Source of the DNA: Paraburkholderia silvatlantica
GTDB lineage: Bacteria > Pseudomonadota > Gammaproteobacteria > Burkholderiales > Burkholderiaceae
DNA length: 64,000 nt
NCBI RefSeq assembly: GCF_003096715.1
Contig: NZ_QEOL01000001.1
Location: 248,001 to 312,000, forward strand
Direction of reading: 5' to 3'
A program made the translations under genes and the position numbers. The notes under the pieces were generated by a model that saw only the letters and a program-made list of their open reading frames with translations, was not told the DNA's origin and made no database searches. Of this stretch, positions 32,906 through 42,099 are shown piece after piece. Every line of letters begins with the position of its first letter. Position 1 is the stretch's first letter.

Positions 32906-33669
32906 TGCTGAGTCTCGATCACCTCGTCATCAACACGCGCTACGACACCGACGCGGCGCAAGCGCTGTTCGGTGCATTGGGCTTCGCGCTTACGCCGCGC
33001 GGGTTCCACACGCTCGGTTCGATCAATCACGCGATCGTATTCGAAGGGCACTATCTCGAGCTGATCGGCCTGCCCGCCGACGGCTCGGCCACGCGGCCGG
33101 AAATCGCCGCAAGCCCGCTTGGCGCGGATGGCCTCGTTTTTCGCAGCGACGATCCGCAGCGCACCTTCGACGATCTGCGTGCAGCCGGTTTCGACGCGAC
33201 GCCGCCGCAGCACTTCTCGCGGCCGGTGGCGGGGCTCGGCGATGCGCGCTTCGTGACCGTGCGCCTTGCGCCCGGCCAACTGCCGGGCGCTCGCGTGTAC
33301 TTCTGCCAGCATCTCACACCCGAATTCGTGTTCCGCGAAGCATGGCGCAGTCATGCCAACGGCGCGTATGCGCTCGCGGCGCTGCACCTCGTGGACGCGG
33401 AACGCGACGACTATGCGCGTCTCGGCGAGCCGGAGCCGGGCTTTCGCCTCGTCTTTCACAGTCGAGCCCAGTTTGACGCGCATTTCGGCGCGCTGGCCGG
33501 GCATATAACGGCGCGCGCGCCGCGCTATGGCGCCGTCACGATTCGAACTGCAAAGTGGCGCGAGATCGGCGCCTACGCGGCGAACGCGCAATTGCCGCAT
33601 GACGTGCAAGCCACGCGTAGCGTTGTCGCGTTGCCTCGTTTCGATACCTTGCTGGAGTTCGTGCCATGA
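32905..33669 (+). CDS. Glyoxalase-like (VOC superfamily) domain protein
   Basis: A 254-residue protein of the Glyoxalase_3 type: LDHLVINTRYDTDAAQALFG, then HAIVFEGHYLELIGLPADG. His in LDHLV and Glu in YLELIG are the usual metal-ligand positions. The second half has a paralogous fold with ALAALHLVDAERDDYARLG. Function in this operon is not known; VOC proteins range from isomerases to dioxygenases. A GTG at 32902 is also in frame. It overlaps both neighbours by a few bases. Confidence 0.78.
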   Translation: MLSLDHLVINTRYDTDAAQALFGALGFALTPRGFHTLGSINHAIVFEGHYLELIGLPADGSATRPEIAASPLGADGLVFRSDDPQRTFDDLRAAGFDATPPQHFSRPVAGLGDARFVTVRLAPGQLPGARVYFCQHLTPEFVFREAWRSHANGAYALAALHLVDAERDDYARLGEPEPGFRLVFHSRAQFDAHFGALAGHITARAPRYGAVTIRTAKWREIGAYAANAQLPHDVQATRSVVALPRFDTLLEFVP

Positions 33670-35231
33670 GCCTGCCGCGAAACCTCGGCGATCTGATCGG
33701 CCGCAGCGCCGACCCCGAAGCGCTCGCGCTCATCGAACTCGACGAAGCGCTGACGCCGGTGCCTTACCGCTTCGGGGAGCTCGACGCGTTGGCGGGCAGC
33801 GTGGCGGCGGCGCTCGCCGGGCGCCACGCACGGGGCGAGCGCATCGCCGTGCTCGCCGCGAACTCAGCGCATTATGTCGCGACGGTGCTGGGCATCATGC
33901 GGGCGGGTCTCGTCGCCGTGCCGGTGAACTTCCGCTTCCCTCGCGCGCTCATCGCCGACGTGATAGCGGACAGCGGTGCGCGCTTCGTGTTCTGCGACGC
34001 GAAACGCGTGGCCGACCTCCCAACGGGTCTCACCGGCGTCGTATTCGACGCGCGCGCGCAGCTGCCTGCGCGCGAATTGCCAGATCACGTCACACCGTTT
34101 TCGGATTTTGTGGCGAACGTACGCGCGACGCGTTTCGAGCCGGTCGAGCCGCTGCCGGGCGAAGCCGCACTCATGCTCTATACGTCGGGCTCGACGGGAC
34201 GGCCTAAAGGCGTCGTGCTGTCGCACGAGAGCCACCTGTGGGTCGTGCACACGCGCCTGCTGTCGCAGCCGCTCGCCGATGAACGCATGCTGATCGCCGC
34301 GCCGCTCTTCCATATGAACGCGCTCGCCCTCGCGTTCCTTGCGTTGGCTGCGCACGCAACGATCGTAATGCTGCCTCAGTTCGAGGCGGCAAACTATATT
34401 CGTGCCGTGGCCGCCTGGCGGTGCACGTGGCTGACCGCCGTACCACCGATGATCGCCATGATGCTGCAACAGCGCGAACTGCTTGCACAAAGCGATCTTT
34501 CCTCCGTGCGCTACGTGCGGATGGGTTCGGCGCCCGTGAGCGCCACGCTTCTGGAGCAGATCCACGCCCTGCTGCCGAACGCGCGCGTCATCAACGCGTA
34601 CGGCACCACTGAGGGCGGCCCGGTCGTCTTCGGCCCGCATCCGCAGGGCTTGCCGACACCGCCGCTTTCGGTCGGCGCCGCGCATCCGCTCGTCAAGCTG
34701 CGTCTCGTCGACGAAAGGGGTGTGGAGGCAGAAGAGGGCGAACTGCAGTTGCGCAGCCCCGCGCTGTTGACCGGCTATCACAATCGCCCCGACGTGCGTG
34801 CGCCTCTCACGGAAGACGGCTACTACCGCACCGGCGACGTCTTCCGTCGCGACGCGCAGGGCTTCTACACCTTCGTCGGCCGCCGCGACGATATGTTTGT
34901 ATGTGGCGGCGAGAACATCTATCCGGGCGAAGTCGAGCGCCTGCTCGAACGTCATCCGGATGTTGCGCAGGCGTGTGTCGTGCCGGTGGCCGACGAGATC
35001 AAGGGTGCGAAGCCGGTGGCGTTCGTCGTGCTGAAAGCCGGGGCGCAGACGGATGAAGCCACCCTCAAGCACTACGCGCTGGACCATGCGCCCGCTTTTC
35101 GGCATCCGCGCCGGGTGTGGTTTGTCGACATGCTCCCGATCGCTTCGACGAACAAGATCGACCGCTCCGCCCTCAAAGTCGAGGCCGCACGCCGCGTGGC
35201 CACGATGGCGCCTATCCACGGAGACCGCTGA
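33666..35231 (+). CDS. AMP-forming acyl-CoA ligase (ANL superfamily)
   Basis: A 521-residue adenylate-forming enzyme that would activate a carboxylic acid to its CoA thioester with ATP. The P-loop TSGSTGRPKG is at 173-182; later come YGTTEGG, the A8-type hinge YRTGDVFRRDAQGFYTFVGR, GGENIYPGEVERLLERHPDV and the catalytic Lys in STNKIDRSAL. The start overlaps the VOC stop by four bases. Its presence beside a BAAT-type hydrolase and an importer suggests that an imported or released acid is converted to CoA ester. Confidence 0.88.
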   Translation: MSLPRNLGDLIGRSADPEALALIELDEALTPVPYRFGELDALAGSVAAALAGRHARGERIAVLAANSAHYVATVLGIMRAGLVAVPVNFRFPRALIADVIADSGARFVFCDAKRVADLPTGLTGVVFDARAQLPARELPDHVTPFSDFVANVRATRFEPVEPLPGEAALMLYTSGSTGRPKGVVLSHESHLWVVHTRLLSQPLADERMLIAAPLFHMNALALAFLALAAHATIVMLPQFEAANYIRAVAAWRCTWLTAVPPMIAMMLQQRELLAQSDLSSVRYVRMGSAPVSATLLEQIHALLPNARVINAYGTTEGGPVVFGPHPQGLPTPPLSVGAAHPLVKLRLVDERGVEAEEGELQLRSPALLTGYHNRPDVRAPLTEDGYYRTGDVFRRDAQGFYTFVGRRDDMFVCGGENIYPGEVERLLERHPDVAQACVVPVADEIKGAKPVAFVVLKAGAQTDEATLKHYALDHAPAFRHPRRVWFVDMLPIASTNKIDRSALKVEAARRVATMAPIHGDR

Positions 35232-35235
35232 TTTT

Positions 35236-36324
35236 ATGAAACCCCGCAACATATTGGCCGCCTGGCTCGCCGCCGCCTGCGCGCCGCTCTTTGCGCTCGC
35301 TGCAAGCGATGCCTGTGCGCTCGATTCCGTCACGGTCGGCCTCGCGATTCCGCCCGCCGTGCACGACGGCGCACCCTATGCCGCCGCCGACAAGCTCGGC
35401 CTCTTCAAGAGCGAAGGGCTCGACGTGAAGCTCATCGTGTTCCAGGGCGCCGGGGCGCTGATTCCGCAGGTGGCGAGCAAGCACATCACGTTCGGTTACC
35501 CGAGCGCGGAGCCGCTCCTGTCGAGCTATCTGAACGGCGGCACGCCGCCGCCTGTGCGCTACTTTTACAACGGCGTGCCCTCGAACACGATGGAGTTCGC
35601 CGTGCTCGCATCGTCGCCGGTGAAAAGACTGGCCGATCTGGATGGCAAGAAGATCGGCGTGGGCGCGCTCACGTGGGGCACGATTCCGGGTGGCCGCGCC
35701 GCGTTGCGCGAGGCAGGGCTCACGCCTGGCAAGAATGTGGACTACGTGCCTGTGGGCTCGCTCGGCTCCGGGTTTCAGGCACTGAAAACAGGCGCTGTCG
35801 ACGCGCTCAATTTCAACAGCAGCTGGGACGACATGCTGGAGCTTACGGGTACGCCGATCCGCCGCCTCCGCTATCCGGCCGTGTTCGACGAAACGGCCGG
35901 CAACGGCTTCATTGCCCATCGCGATACGTTTGCCGAGCGGCCGGACCTGATCATGCGCTTCGGGCGCGCCTATACGGAAGCGCAAATAGTGTGCGACGCG
36001 AATCCGGCGTTCTGCGTGAAGGCCTTCTGGGAGGCGCACCCCGAGTCGAAGCCGCCAGGCGACGAAGCGCGGAACCTGCGCGTGGCCGAGGAACTGCTCA
36101 AGCGGCGTCTCTCACGTGTGCTACGGACAGCGGACGGCAAGCCGCGCCAGCCAGGCGCATACGACTTGCCCGCCGTGCGCGCGAATCTGGACGAGATGCA
36201 GCGGGTGGGCGAGCTTCCGAAAGGCAAGGTGCCGCTCGATCAACTGTTCTCGAACCGGTTCGTGGCCGATTTCGGGCACTTCGACGAGGCCGCGCTGCGC
36301 GAACGCGCGCGGCAGCAGCCGTGA
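35236..36324 (+). CDS. ABC transporter substrate-binding protein (NMT1/SsuA-like) in an acyl-CoA operon
   Basis: A 362-residue exported protein with a Sec signal (cleavage near DACA-LDS, residue ~29). The mature part begins VTVGLAIPPAVHDGAPYAAA and has GAGALIPQVASKHITFGYPS, a distinctive NGVPSNTMEFAVLASSPV block and FQALKTGAVDALNFNSSWDD. It diverges from classic SsuA, so the ligand may be larger. It sits four bases after the acyl-CoA ligase and is overlapped by the BAAT-type hydrolase, with its ATPase and permease just downstream. Confidence 0.85.
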   Translation: MKPRNILAAWLAAACAPLFALAASDACALDSVTVGLAIPPAVHDGAPYAAADKLGLFKSEGLDVKLIVFQGAGALIPQVASKHITFGYPSAEPLLSSYLNGGTPPPVRYFYNGVPSNTMEFAVLASSPVKRLADLDGKKIGVGALTWGTIPGGRAALREAGLTPGKNVDYVPVGSLGSGFQALKTGAVDALNFNSSWDDMLELTGTPIRRLRYPAVFDETAGNGFIAHRDTFAERPDLIMRFGRAYTEAQIVCDANPAFCVKAFWEAHPESKPPGDEARNLRVAEELLKRRLSRVLRTADGKPRQPGAYDLPAVRANLDEMQRVGELPKGKVPLDQLFSNRFVADFGHFDEAALRERARQQP

Positions 36325-37622
36325 GCGCGCGCATCGAGGTAACGCCGCGCGTCGCGTTGATCGATGTTGCGCGGCGCATCGTGCTCAAGGGCTTCGCGCC
36401 GCATGCGCAGGTCGATCTGGATGCGCGGCTCGACATGCCCGACGGCAGCGAATGGCGCAGCACGAATCGCTTCGCGACCGATGCCAACGGCAACGCCGAT
36501 CTCGGCGAGGTCGCGCCGGTGGCGGGCGACTATGCGCACAGCGGCGTGCAGCCGATGGGCGTGGTCTGGTCGATGCGCTGCGTGAGCGAGGCGACACGTG
36601 CCGAAAGCATCGAGCCGCTGACGGTCGAACTCTTTGCGCGCCAAACGGGAAGGGCGGGTACCACAGCCACGGCGCAGTTCGTGCAACTGTACGTGGCTGA
36701 TGGCGTCGTGCGCCGCGAGATTCGCGAAGCGGGCGTGGTCGGCACGCTGTTCACGCCCGCGACGCCTGGGCCGCATCCAGCCGTGGTCGTGCTCAATGGC
36801 TCGGGCGGCGGCATCAACGAGCCACGCGCGGCGCTTTACGCGGCGCACGGTTACACGGCGCTCGCGCTCGGCTATTTCAACGCGCCGGGCCTGCCGCTCA
36901 CCATTTCGCGCACGCCGCTGGAATACTTCGCGGCGGCGCTCGACTGGCTGCGCGAAAGCGTGCACCCGCAAAACGATTTTGTGGCCGTGGCGGGACAATC
37001 GCGCGGCGGCGAACTCGCGTTGCTGCTCGGGGCGACGTGGCCCGAGCGGGTTTCGGCCGTGATCGCCTATGTGCCGAGCGCCGTACTGCACGGTACGCTA
37101 CGCGCGGGCGCGCCCGGCGAACCACCGGATTCAGTCGCGTGGACGCTTGGCGGCCGCCCGCTCACGCATGTGTGGGAGCGCAATATCCACGCGGACTGGA
37201 CCGCGTTCCGCCACGCGAGCGCGCCGGGCGAATCGGTGCGTCAGGCGCCGGCTTTCGAGTCGGCGCTTGGCGACGCCGAGGCGGTGGCCCGCGCGCGTAT
37301 TCCCGTCGAGCGGATCGCCGGGCCGGTCTTGCTGCTTTCCGGCACCGACGACGGCTTCTGGCCATCGTCGCACTACGCCGACATGATTGCCGCCGATCTT
37401 GCGGCGCGCCGCTTCCCGCACCGTGTCGAGCATTTGCGCTACGAGGGCGCGGGCCACTCGATCCTGTTTCCGCACGTGCCGACCACGCAGATCGCGCGCG
37501 TGCATCCGGTCGCGCGCGTGCCTGTCACGGCTGGCGGCACGGCCGCCGCGAATGCTCGCGCAAACGAGGCGTCGTGGCCGCGCGTGCTGCAATTCCTCGA
37601 GGCGGCGAGGTGCACGCAATGA
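36321..37622 (+). CDS. Acyl-CoA thioester hydrolase / BAAT-type alpha-beta hydrolase
   Basis: A 433-residue protein with an N-terminal beta-sandwich (about residues 1-125, Bile_Hydr_Trans type) and a C-terminal alpha/beta-hydrolase (BAAT_C). The nucleophile is Ser227 in GQSRGGE, with Asp343/344 (SGTDDGFWPS) and His379 (GAGHS) completing the triad. Ser rather than Cys at the nucleophile fits thioesterases of this family more than the mammalian amino-acid N-acyltransferase. Start is GTG at 36321, overlapping the binding-protein stop (GTGA). It lies between a binding protein and its ATPase, an unusual place. A role in cleaving or forming an acyl-taurine-like conjugate is an attractive but untested idea. 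Confidence 0.83.
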   Translation: MSARIEVTPRVALIDVARRIVLKGFAPHAQVDLDARLDMPDGSEWRSTNRFATDANGNADLGEVAPVAGDYAHSGVQPMGVVWSMRCVSEATRAESIEPLTVELFARQTGRAGTTATAQFVQLYVADGVVRREIREAGVVGTLFTPATPGPHPAVVVLNGSGGGINEPRAALYAAHGYTALALGYFNAPGLPLTISRTPLEYFAAALDWLRESVHPQNDFVAVAGQSRGGELALLLGATWPERVSAVIAYVPSAVLHGTLRAGAPGEPPDSVAWTLGGRPLTHVWERNIHADWTAFRHASAPGESVRQAPAFESALGDAEAVARARIPVERIAGPVLLLSGTDDGFWPSSHYADMIAADLAARRFPHRVEHLRYEGAGHSILFPHVPTTQIARVHPVARVPVTAGGTAAANARANEASWPRVLQFLEAARCTQ

Positions 37623-38374
37623 GCACGAGCGCTTTTCATGCCGAGGGTGTCTCGGTGCGCTACCGCACGCGTACCGGCACGATCGACGCGCTGCTCGACG
37701 TGGATCTGCGTATCGAGGCGGGCGAATTCGTCGCGTTGCTGGGGCCGTCCGGCTGCGGCAAGTCCACCTTGCTCAAGGTGGCGGCCGCGCTGATCGCGCC
37801 GACCTCGGGGCGCGCGAGCCTCGGCGGCGCGGCGCTTACGAGGCCGGGCCGCCAGGTCGGCGTGGCGTTTCAGAAGCCGAACCTGCTGCCGTGGCGCAAC
37901 GTGTTCGACAACGTGCTGCTTCCCGCACGCACGCTTGGCCTGCCAATGGAGCACGCGCAGGTGCGCGCACACGAACTGTTGACGCTCGTGGGTCTGGATG
38001 CTTTCGCGCGCAACTATCCGGCCGAGCTTTCCGGCGGCATGCAGCAACGCGTGGGCATTGCGCGCATGCTGCTTCACGAGCCCGAACTGCTGCTGATGGA
38101 CGAGCCGTTCGCCGCCCTCGACGCGCTCACGCGCGAGCGGCTTACGCTGGAACTCCAACGTATCTGGCTCGCTCAGCGCAAGTCGGTGCTGTTCATTACG
38201 CACAGCATTCCTGAGGCGGTTTTTCTCGCAGATCGCGTCGTCGTCATGTCGGCGCGGCCGGGCCGCATCGTCGACGAACTGGCGGTGCCGCTCGCGCGGC
38301 CGCGCGACGCGGACACCCTCAGTTCCACTGAATTCGTCGATGCGTGCGCGTATTTGCGGAGGCACTTCCAATGA
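37619..38374 (+). CDS. Sulfonate/taurine-type ABC transporter ATP-binding protein
   Basis: A 251-residue ATPase with Walker A GPSGCGKST (42-50), Q-loop VAFQKPNLLPWRNVFDNVLL, signature LSGGM and Walker B LLLMDEPFAALDALT. The ATG at 37619 overlaps the hydrolase stop (ATGA) and its own stop overlaps the permease start, so the four genes from 35236 are co-translated. Confidence 0.88.
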   Translation: MSTSAFHAEGVSVRYRTRTGTIDALLDVDLRIEAGEFVALLGPSGCGKSTLLKVAAALIAPTSGRASLGGAALTRPGRQVGVAFQKPNLLPWRNVFDNVLLPARTLGLPMEHAQVRAHELLTLVGLDAFARNYPAELSGGMQQRVGIARMLLHEPELLLMDEPFAALDALTRERLTLELQRIWLAQRKSVLFITHSIPEAVFLADRVVVMSARPGRIVDELAVPLARPRDADTLSSTEFVDACAYLRRHFQ

Positions 38375-39168
38375 ATCAGCGAAAGAACAAAGGCATACCG
38401 GCCGCGCTATATCCGCTCGCGAGCCTCACGGCAGCGATAGCTTGCTGGCAGGCCGTGGTCGTGTGGTGGTCAATACCGGACTACGTGCTGCCCGCGCCAG
38501 CCGAAGTGGGCCGGGCACTCGCGGCAGGCTTCGCGGACGGCACGCTGTGGCCGCATATTGCCGCGACCCTCGGCGAGACGCTGCTTGGCTACACGATCGG
38601 CAGCGTGCTCGCCATCGCAACGGGTGCCGTGCTGGCGGAGTCGCGTACGTTCGAGCGCTTCGTGTTCCCGCTGCTCGCTGGCCTGCAGGCCATGCCGAAG
38701 GTCGCGCTCGGGCCGATCATTCTCGTTTGGTGCGGCTATGGCAGCGCCTCGAAGGTCGTGCTCGTCGTGCTCGTGTGCTTCTTCCCGCTGTTCGTGAACA
38801 CGGTCAATGGCCTTAAGCGCGCCGACCCGGATCTGCTCGACGCGTGCCGGGCATTCTCGGCCTCGCGTGCGTTTCTGTTCTTTCACGTGAAGTTGCCCTG
38901 CGCCGCGCCTGAAATCTTCAGCGGCCTGCAGATCGGCGTGTCGCTGGCACTGATCGGCGCGGTGGTCGGCGAGTTTCTCTCTTCGCAACGTGGGCTCGGC
39001 TATCTGATCAGCTCGGCCTCGGTCAACATGAGCGTCGCGACGATGTTTGCCGGCGTCGTGCTGCTCGCCGTCATCGGCGTGGGCGGCGCGCAGGCCGTGC
39101 GCGCCGTGCAGCGCCGAGTGGTGTTCTGGGAGCACAGTGACGGCAGTACAAGTCGCGCGGGTGGATGA
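38371..39168 (+). CDS. Sulfonate/taurine-type ABC transporter permease
   Basis: A 265-residue BPD_transp_1 permease of normal family length with about six hydrophobic segments. The ATPase-contact loop is DACRAFSASRAFLFFHVKLP, with Ser in place of the usual conserved Gly. Start at 38371 is coupled to the ATPase stop. Last gene of the operon beginning near 31393; no terminator is obvious downstream. Confidence 0.85.
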   Translation: MNQRKNKGIPAALYPLASLTAAIACWQAVVVWWSIPDYVLPAPAEVGRALAAGFADGTLWPHIAATLGETLLGYTIGSVLAIATGAVLAESRTFERFVFPLLAGLQAMPKVALGPIILVWCGYGSASKVVLVVLVCFFPLFVNTVNGLKRADPDLLDACRAFSASRAFLFFHVKLPCAAPEIFSGLQIGVSLALIGAVVGEFLSSQRGLGYLISSASVNMSVATMFAGVVLLAVIGVGGAQAVRAVQRRVVFWEHSDGSTSRAGG

Positions 39169-39647
39169 GGAGACCGGCATGTGGCAGCCGCGTGACTGGC
39201 CGGCGAAGTCAGGGGCGAACGGCAGAAGATGATGGGTTGGACCCTGTTGCAGACCTGTAAGGCGGGGCGCTCCTGGCCAGGGGCGGGTTGGCGGATACTT
39301 CGACGCTCGGGCGTCGGCTCCGCCCCGTAACCGGCCATCCGGTTGCCTGTGCGAACTATATGGCGCAGTAAAACGCAATCAGACGATTGCAACGCACGCT
39401 CGCACAAGAGGACGTCCTGCCGTGCAAGCGCGGTATGTCGCGCTTGCGATGTGCCCTTGGCTGTCCTGTTGTTTGACAGATTTGATCGTCACGAAGCGCA
39501 TCGTGAGCCGCCAGATCAACGGCATCAATGCGGCAGAGGAGCGTCTCGCGGCGCGACGTCGCCGTCTGGCAGCATGAGTCCCCGTCCTTCCCGCGCCTTG
39601 CGCGGCAGCCGCAGGCTGAGGGCGGGGAGGACGTCAACGAGCCGCGG
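39169..39647. other. Intergenic region between convergent operons
   Basis: No gene is well supported. The only curiosity is a 42-codon plus-strand frame (39449-39577) whose second half reads LIVTKRIVSRQINGINAAEE and ends in an Arg/Ala-rich tail. It has a natural-looking composition, but I do not recognise it and it may be the end of a lost gene. A short GC-rich inverted segment lies near 39300-39330. Confidence 0.35.
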
Positions 39648-41144
39648 TCACTCGACCGCGTACTGGCTTGCGAGTTGTTCGCCCGAGCACTGATGCGCGC
39701 GTGAGAGGCGGCCCATCACCGGCAGCAGCAGGATCGCCAGCAAGGCGCCTGCTGCCGCGAGCCAGCCGAGACCGTCGAAGAGACGCGTATAGAGCGCCAG
39801 TGACTCGATCGGATCGAGATTACCTGCGGGCATCTTCGCAAAGTTCGCGACCACGCTGCCCAGATACTGGGAGACGCCCGTAGCCACAAAGTACGCACCC
39901 ATCATGAAACCACCCATGCGTGCTGGCACGTAGCGTGCGATCATCGCGAGCCCAAGGCCGCTCACGAGTAGTTCCCCAAGCGAGTAGAGGCCGTAGCCAG
40001 CCACCATGAACCACGACGACACGCGGCCGTTCACTGCGTAATGGCCGCTCGCCGCATAGACGAAGAAGCCCGCTGCCACCACGACGAAGCCAAGCGCGTA
40101 TTTAGCCGCAACGGGCACGTCGCGGCCACGTCGCGCGAGGCTCGAATAGATCGTCGCGAGCACCGGGCTCATGATCATGATCCAGATGGGATTGAGCGCC
40201 TGGAACTGCGCCGCACTCCAGCTAAAGAGCTCCATGCCGAACAGGCGGAAGTTCGGGTCGACGTTGCGCACCGCGAAGAGCGTGAGCGATGTGGACATCT
40301 GCTGGTAAAACACAAAGAACAGAATGACTTGCAGAGTGAGGATCAGCGCGGCCACGAGACCGGCGCGCTCCTGGCGTTCGCAGGTCCGCAGCATGTACGC
40401 GAAGATCGCGAGAATCGCTGCGCCGGCCGTATAGACGCACATGACGGCGAGTTGCTTGTGCTGCAGCACGAAGAGCGTCGCCGCGCCAAGCGCGACGCCG
40501 CCCGCAATCACCGCCGCGAGACGGCGCCATTGCACCGGCATCGCGTCGGGTGCGGAGCCGATGTGCGCGAGCGTGCGTTGCATGAGAAAGAAGTTCGCGA
40601 TGCCGAGCAGCATTCCCGCGCTGCACACGGCGAACGCGGCGTGCCAGCCCCAGTGATCCTTGATCCACGGCGTGAGCAGCATCGACACTGTCGAGCCGAT
40701 ATTAACCGCCATGTAGTAGATCGTGAACGCGGCGTCGATGCGCGCTTCATCTCCTTCGTAGATGCGGCGCACGAGATTGGCGGCGTTGGACTTGAAAAGC
40801 CCGTTACCCACCACGATTACACCGAGCGACGCATACATGTGCGAGAGTCGGTCGTCGGGCAGGGCAAGCATAACGTAACCCGCAAATAGCACGATGGCGC
40901 CGAGTACCATCGAGCGGCGCGTGCCCAGCACCTGGTCGCCGATCCAGCCGCCGATCGAGGGCGACGCATACACAAGCGCGGTGAACGCGCCCCAGGTGAG
41001 CGTGGCGTGCTCGTCGCTGAAGCCGAGTCGCTCGACCATGAAAAGAACCAGCAGCGCGGCCATGCCGTAATAGCCGAAGCGCTCCCACATCTCGATCAGA
41101 AATACCGTCGAGAACGATTTCGTCCTGGAAACCGATAAATTCAT
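39648..41144 (-). CDS. POT-family proton-coupled peptide transporter
   Basis: A 498-residue major facilitator protein with ~12-14 hydrophobic segments. The proton-coupling motif ExxER is present in IEMWERFGYYGM, and IVVGNGLFKSN, FTIYYMAVNIGSTVSMLLTP and GGFMMGAYFVATGVSQYLGS are PTR2/DtpA landmarks. It imports di- and tripeptides. The start at 41144 is preceded by GAGGT; the longer frame upstream crosses the control region. The XRE-cupin regulator diverges from it and may regulate it. Confidence 0.9.
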   Translation of the reverse strand: MNLSVSRTKSFSTVFLIEMWERFGYYGMAALLVLFMVERLGFSDEHATLTWGAFTALVYASPSIGGWIGDQVLGTRRSMVLGAIVLFAGYVMLALPDDRLSHMYASLGVIVVGNGLFKSNAANLVRRIYEGDEARIDAAFTIYYMAVNIGSTVSMLLTPWIKDHWGWHAAFAVCSAGMLLGIANFFLMQRTLAHIGSAPDAMPVQWRRLAAVIAGGVALGAATLFVLQHKQLAVMCVYTAGAAILAIFAYMLRTCERQERAGLVAALILTLQVILFFVFYQQMSTSLTLFAVRNVDPNFRLFGMELFSWSAAQFQALNPIWIMIMSPVLATIYSSLARRGRDVPVAAKYALGFVVVAAGFFVYAASGHYAVNGRVSSWFMVAGYGLYSLGELLVSGLGLAMIARYVPARMGGFMMGAYFVATGVSQYLGSVVANFAKMPAGNLDPIESLALYTRLFDGLGWLAAAGALLAILLLPVMGRLSRAHQCSGEQLASQYAVE

Positions 41145-41385
41145 TGTGACCTCAATACCCTGCGATGATAACGATGACACGCGGATGCGCGTGAAGCGGG
41201 CAGCAACGGATGTCTGATGCTGCGCCGCGTGCATGGGCGCTTGTGGCGCCGCCAGAATGCATGTCTCCTCCTTTCTGTAGGCTTGTGGATCGCACGAACC
41301 CAAGGTTTACAATTTCATTCTTCTTGAGCGCTCCGCGTGGCGGATCCGGTCGGACGCTCGACGGGGGCGTTGCAGGTTGCAAGCG

Positions 41386-41420
41386 TATCAAACGATATTT
41401 ACTTTTATCAAACAAATTTT
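41386..41420 (+). promoter_or_regulatory. Two direct repeats upstream of the XRE-cupin regulator
   Basis: TATCAAACGATATTT (41386-41400) is repeated as TATCAAACAAATTTT (41406-41420), exactly 20 bases apart start to start, on one face of the helix. The second ends 22 bases before the regulator ATG, so autoregulation is likely. The AT-rich composition stands out against the surrounding DNA. Confidence 0.55.
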
Positions 41421-41442
41421 GACGACAAAAAACGTTCCTGAT

Positions 41443-42018
41443 ATGGTTTCAACCTCTGGCAAGCACGACCCTAAGGCGGTGGCACTCGGCGAAAAGATTC
41501 GTGCACTGCGTCAGCGGCTCGGAAAGACGCTCGACCAGGCGGCCACGGCAGCTGGCATTTCCAAGCCGTTTCTGTCCCAGGTGGAGCGGGGTCATGCGTC
41601 GCCGTCGCTGACTTCACTCTCGGGCATTGCGAAAGCGCTGGGTGTAACGATGCAGTATTTCGTCGAGACGCCGTCGGAGGAGCGCTCGGTCACGCGCGGC
41701 AACAAGCTGGAGTTTTTCGGCTTCGCGGATTCGGCGAACCTGTTCGCGCGACTCACGAACACCGCAGGCGGGCGGCAGCTCGAATCAATACTTGTGCGTC
41801 TGCCGAAGGGCGTGAAGCGCTCGGAAGTCACGACGCATGCGGGGGAGGAATTCCTCTATGTGATTGATGGCGAGGTCACGCTGGAGCTGGAGGGTAAGCA
41901 GTTCGTGCTGCAGGCGGGCGATTCAGCCCACTACCAGTCGACGGTGCCACATGGCTGGAGTAACGAAGGCAGCAAGGAGGCTGTCGTGGTCTGGGTAGGG
42001 ACTCCACGACTGTTTTAA
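41443..42018 (+). CDS. XRE-family regulator with C-terminal cupin domain
   Basis: A 191-residue regulator: the helix-turn-helix spans about residues 15-70 (LDQAATAAGISKPFLSQVER) and a small-molecule-binding cupin follows (RSEVTTHAGEEFLYVIDGEV, then GDSAHYQSTVPHGW). The family includes PuuR-like controllers of amine and amino-acid use. ATG at 41443 is chosen over the upstream frame because it follows the operator repeats. It diverges from the peptide transporter and precedes the porin, either of which could be a target. Confidence 0.88.
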   Translation: MVSTSGKHDPKAVALGEKIRALRQRLGKTLDQAATAAGISKPFLSQVERGHASPSLTSLSGIAKALGVTMQYFVETPSEERSVTRGNKLEFFGFADSANLFARLTNTAGGRQLESILVRLPKGVKRSEVTTHAGEEFLYVIDGEVTLELEGKQFVLQAGDSAHYQSTVPHGWSNEGSKEAVVVWVGTPRLF

Positions 42019-42025
42019 CGGAAAG

Positions 42026-42064
42026 AGGCCAGGCGCGGTACAACCGACTGGCCTTAAGGTTTTT
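42026..42064 (+). terminator. Intrinsic terminator after the XRE-cupin gene
   Basis: AGGCCAG (42026-42032) pairs with CTGGCCT (42048-42054), with an inner CGGT/ACCG pairing in the loop, followed shortly by a run of five T (42060-42064). It begins 7 bases after the stop codon and separates the regulator from the porin gene. Confidence 0.65.
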
Positions 42065-42099
42065 AATAAAATCAGGATAACGAATTGAGGGACGACAGG

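Noticed and set aside
33864..35333. 489-codon minus-strand frame opposite the acyl-CoA ligase
   Set aside because: Antisense shadow; the plus-strand ligase has every expected motif.
35673..37622. 649-codon frame suggesting a fusion of binding protein and hydrolase
   Set aside because: The first ~215 codons are the binding-protein gene in the wrong frame; the hydrolase starts at GTG 36321.
39449..39577. 42-codon frame containing LIVTKRIVSRQINGINAAEE
   Set aside because: No ribosome site, no family match and an isolated position; mentioned only within the intergenic entry.
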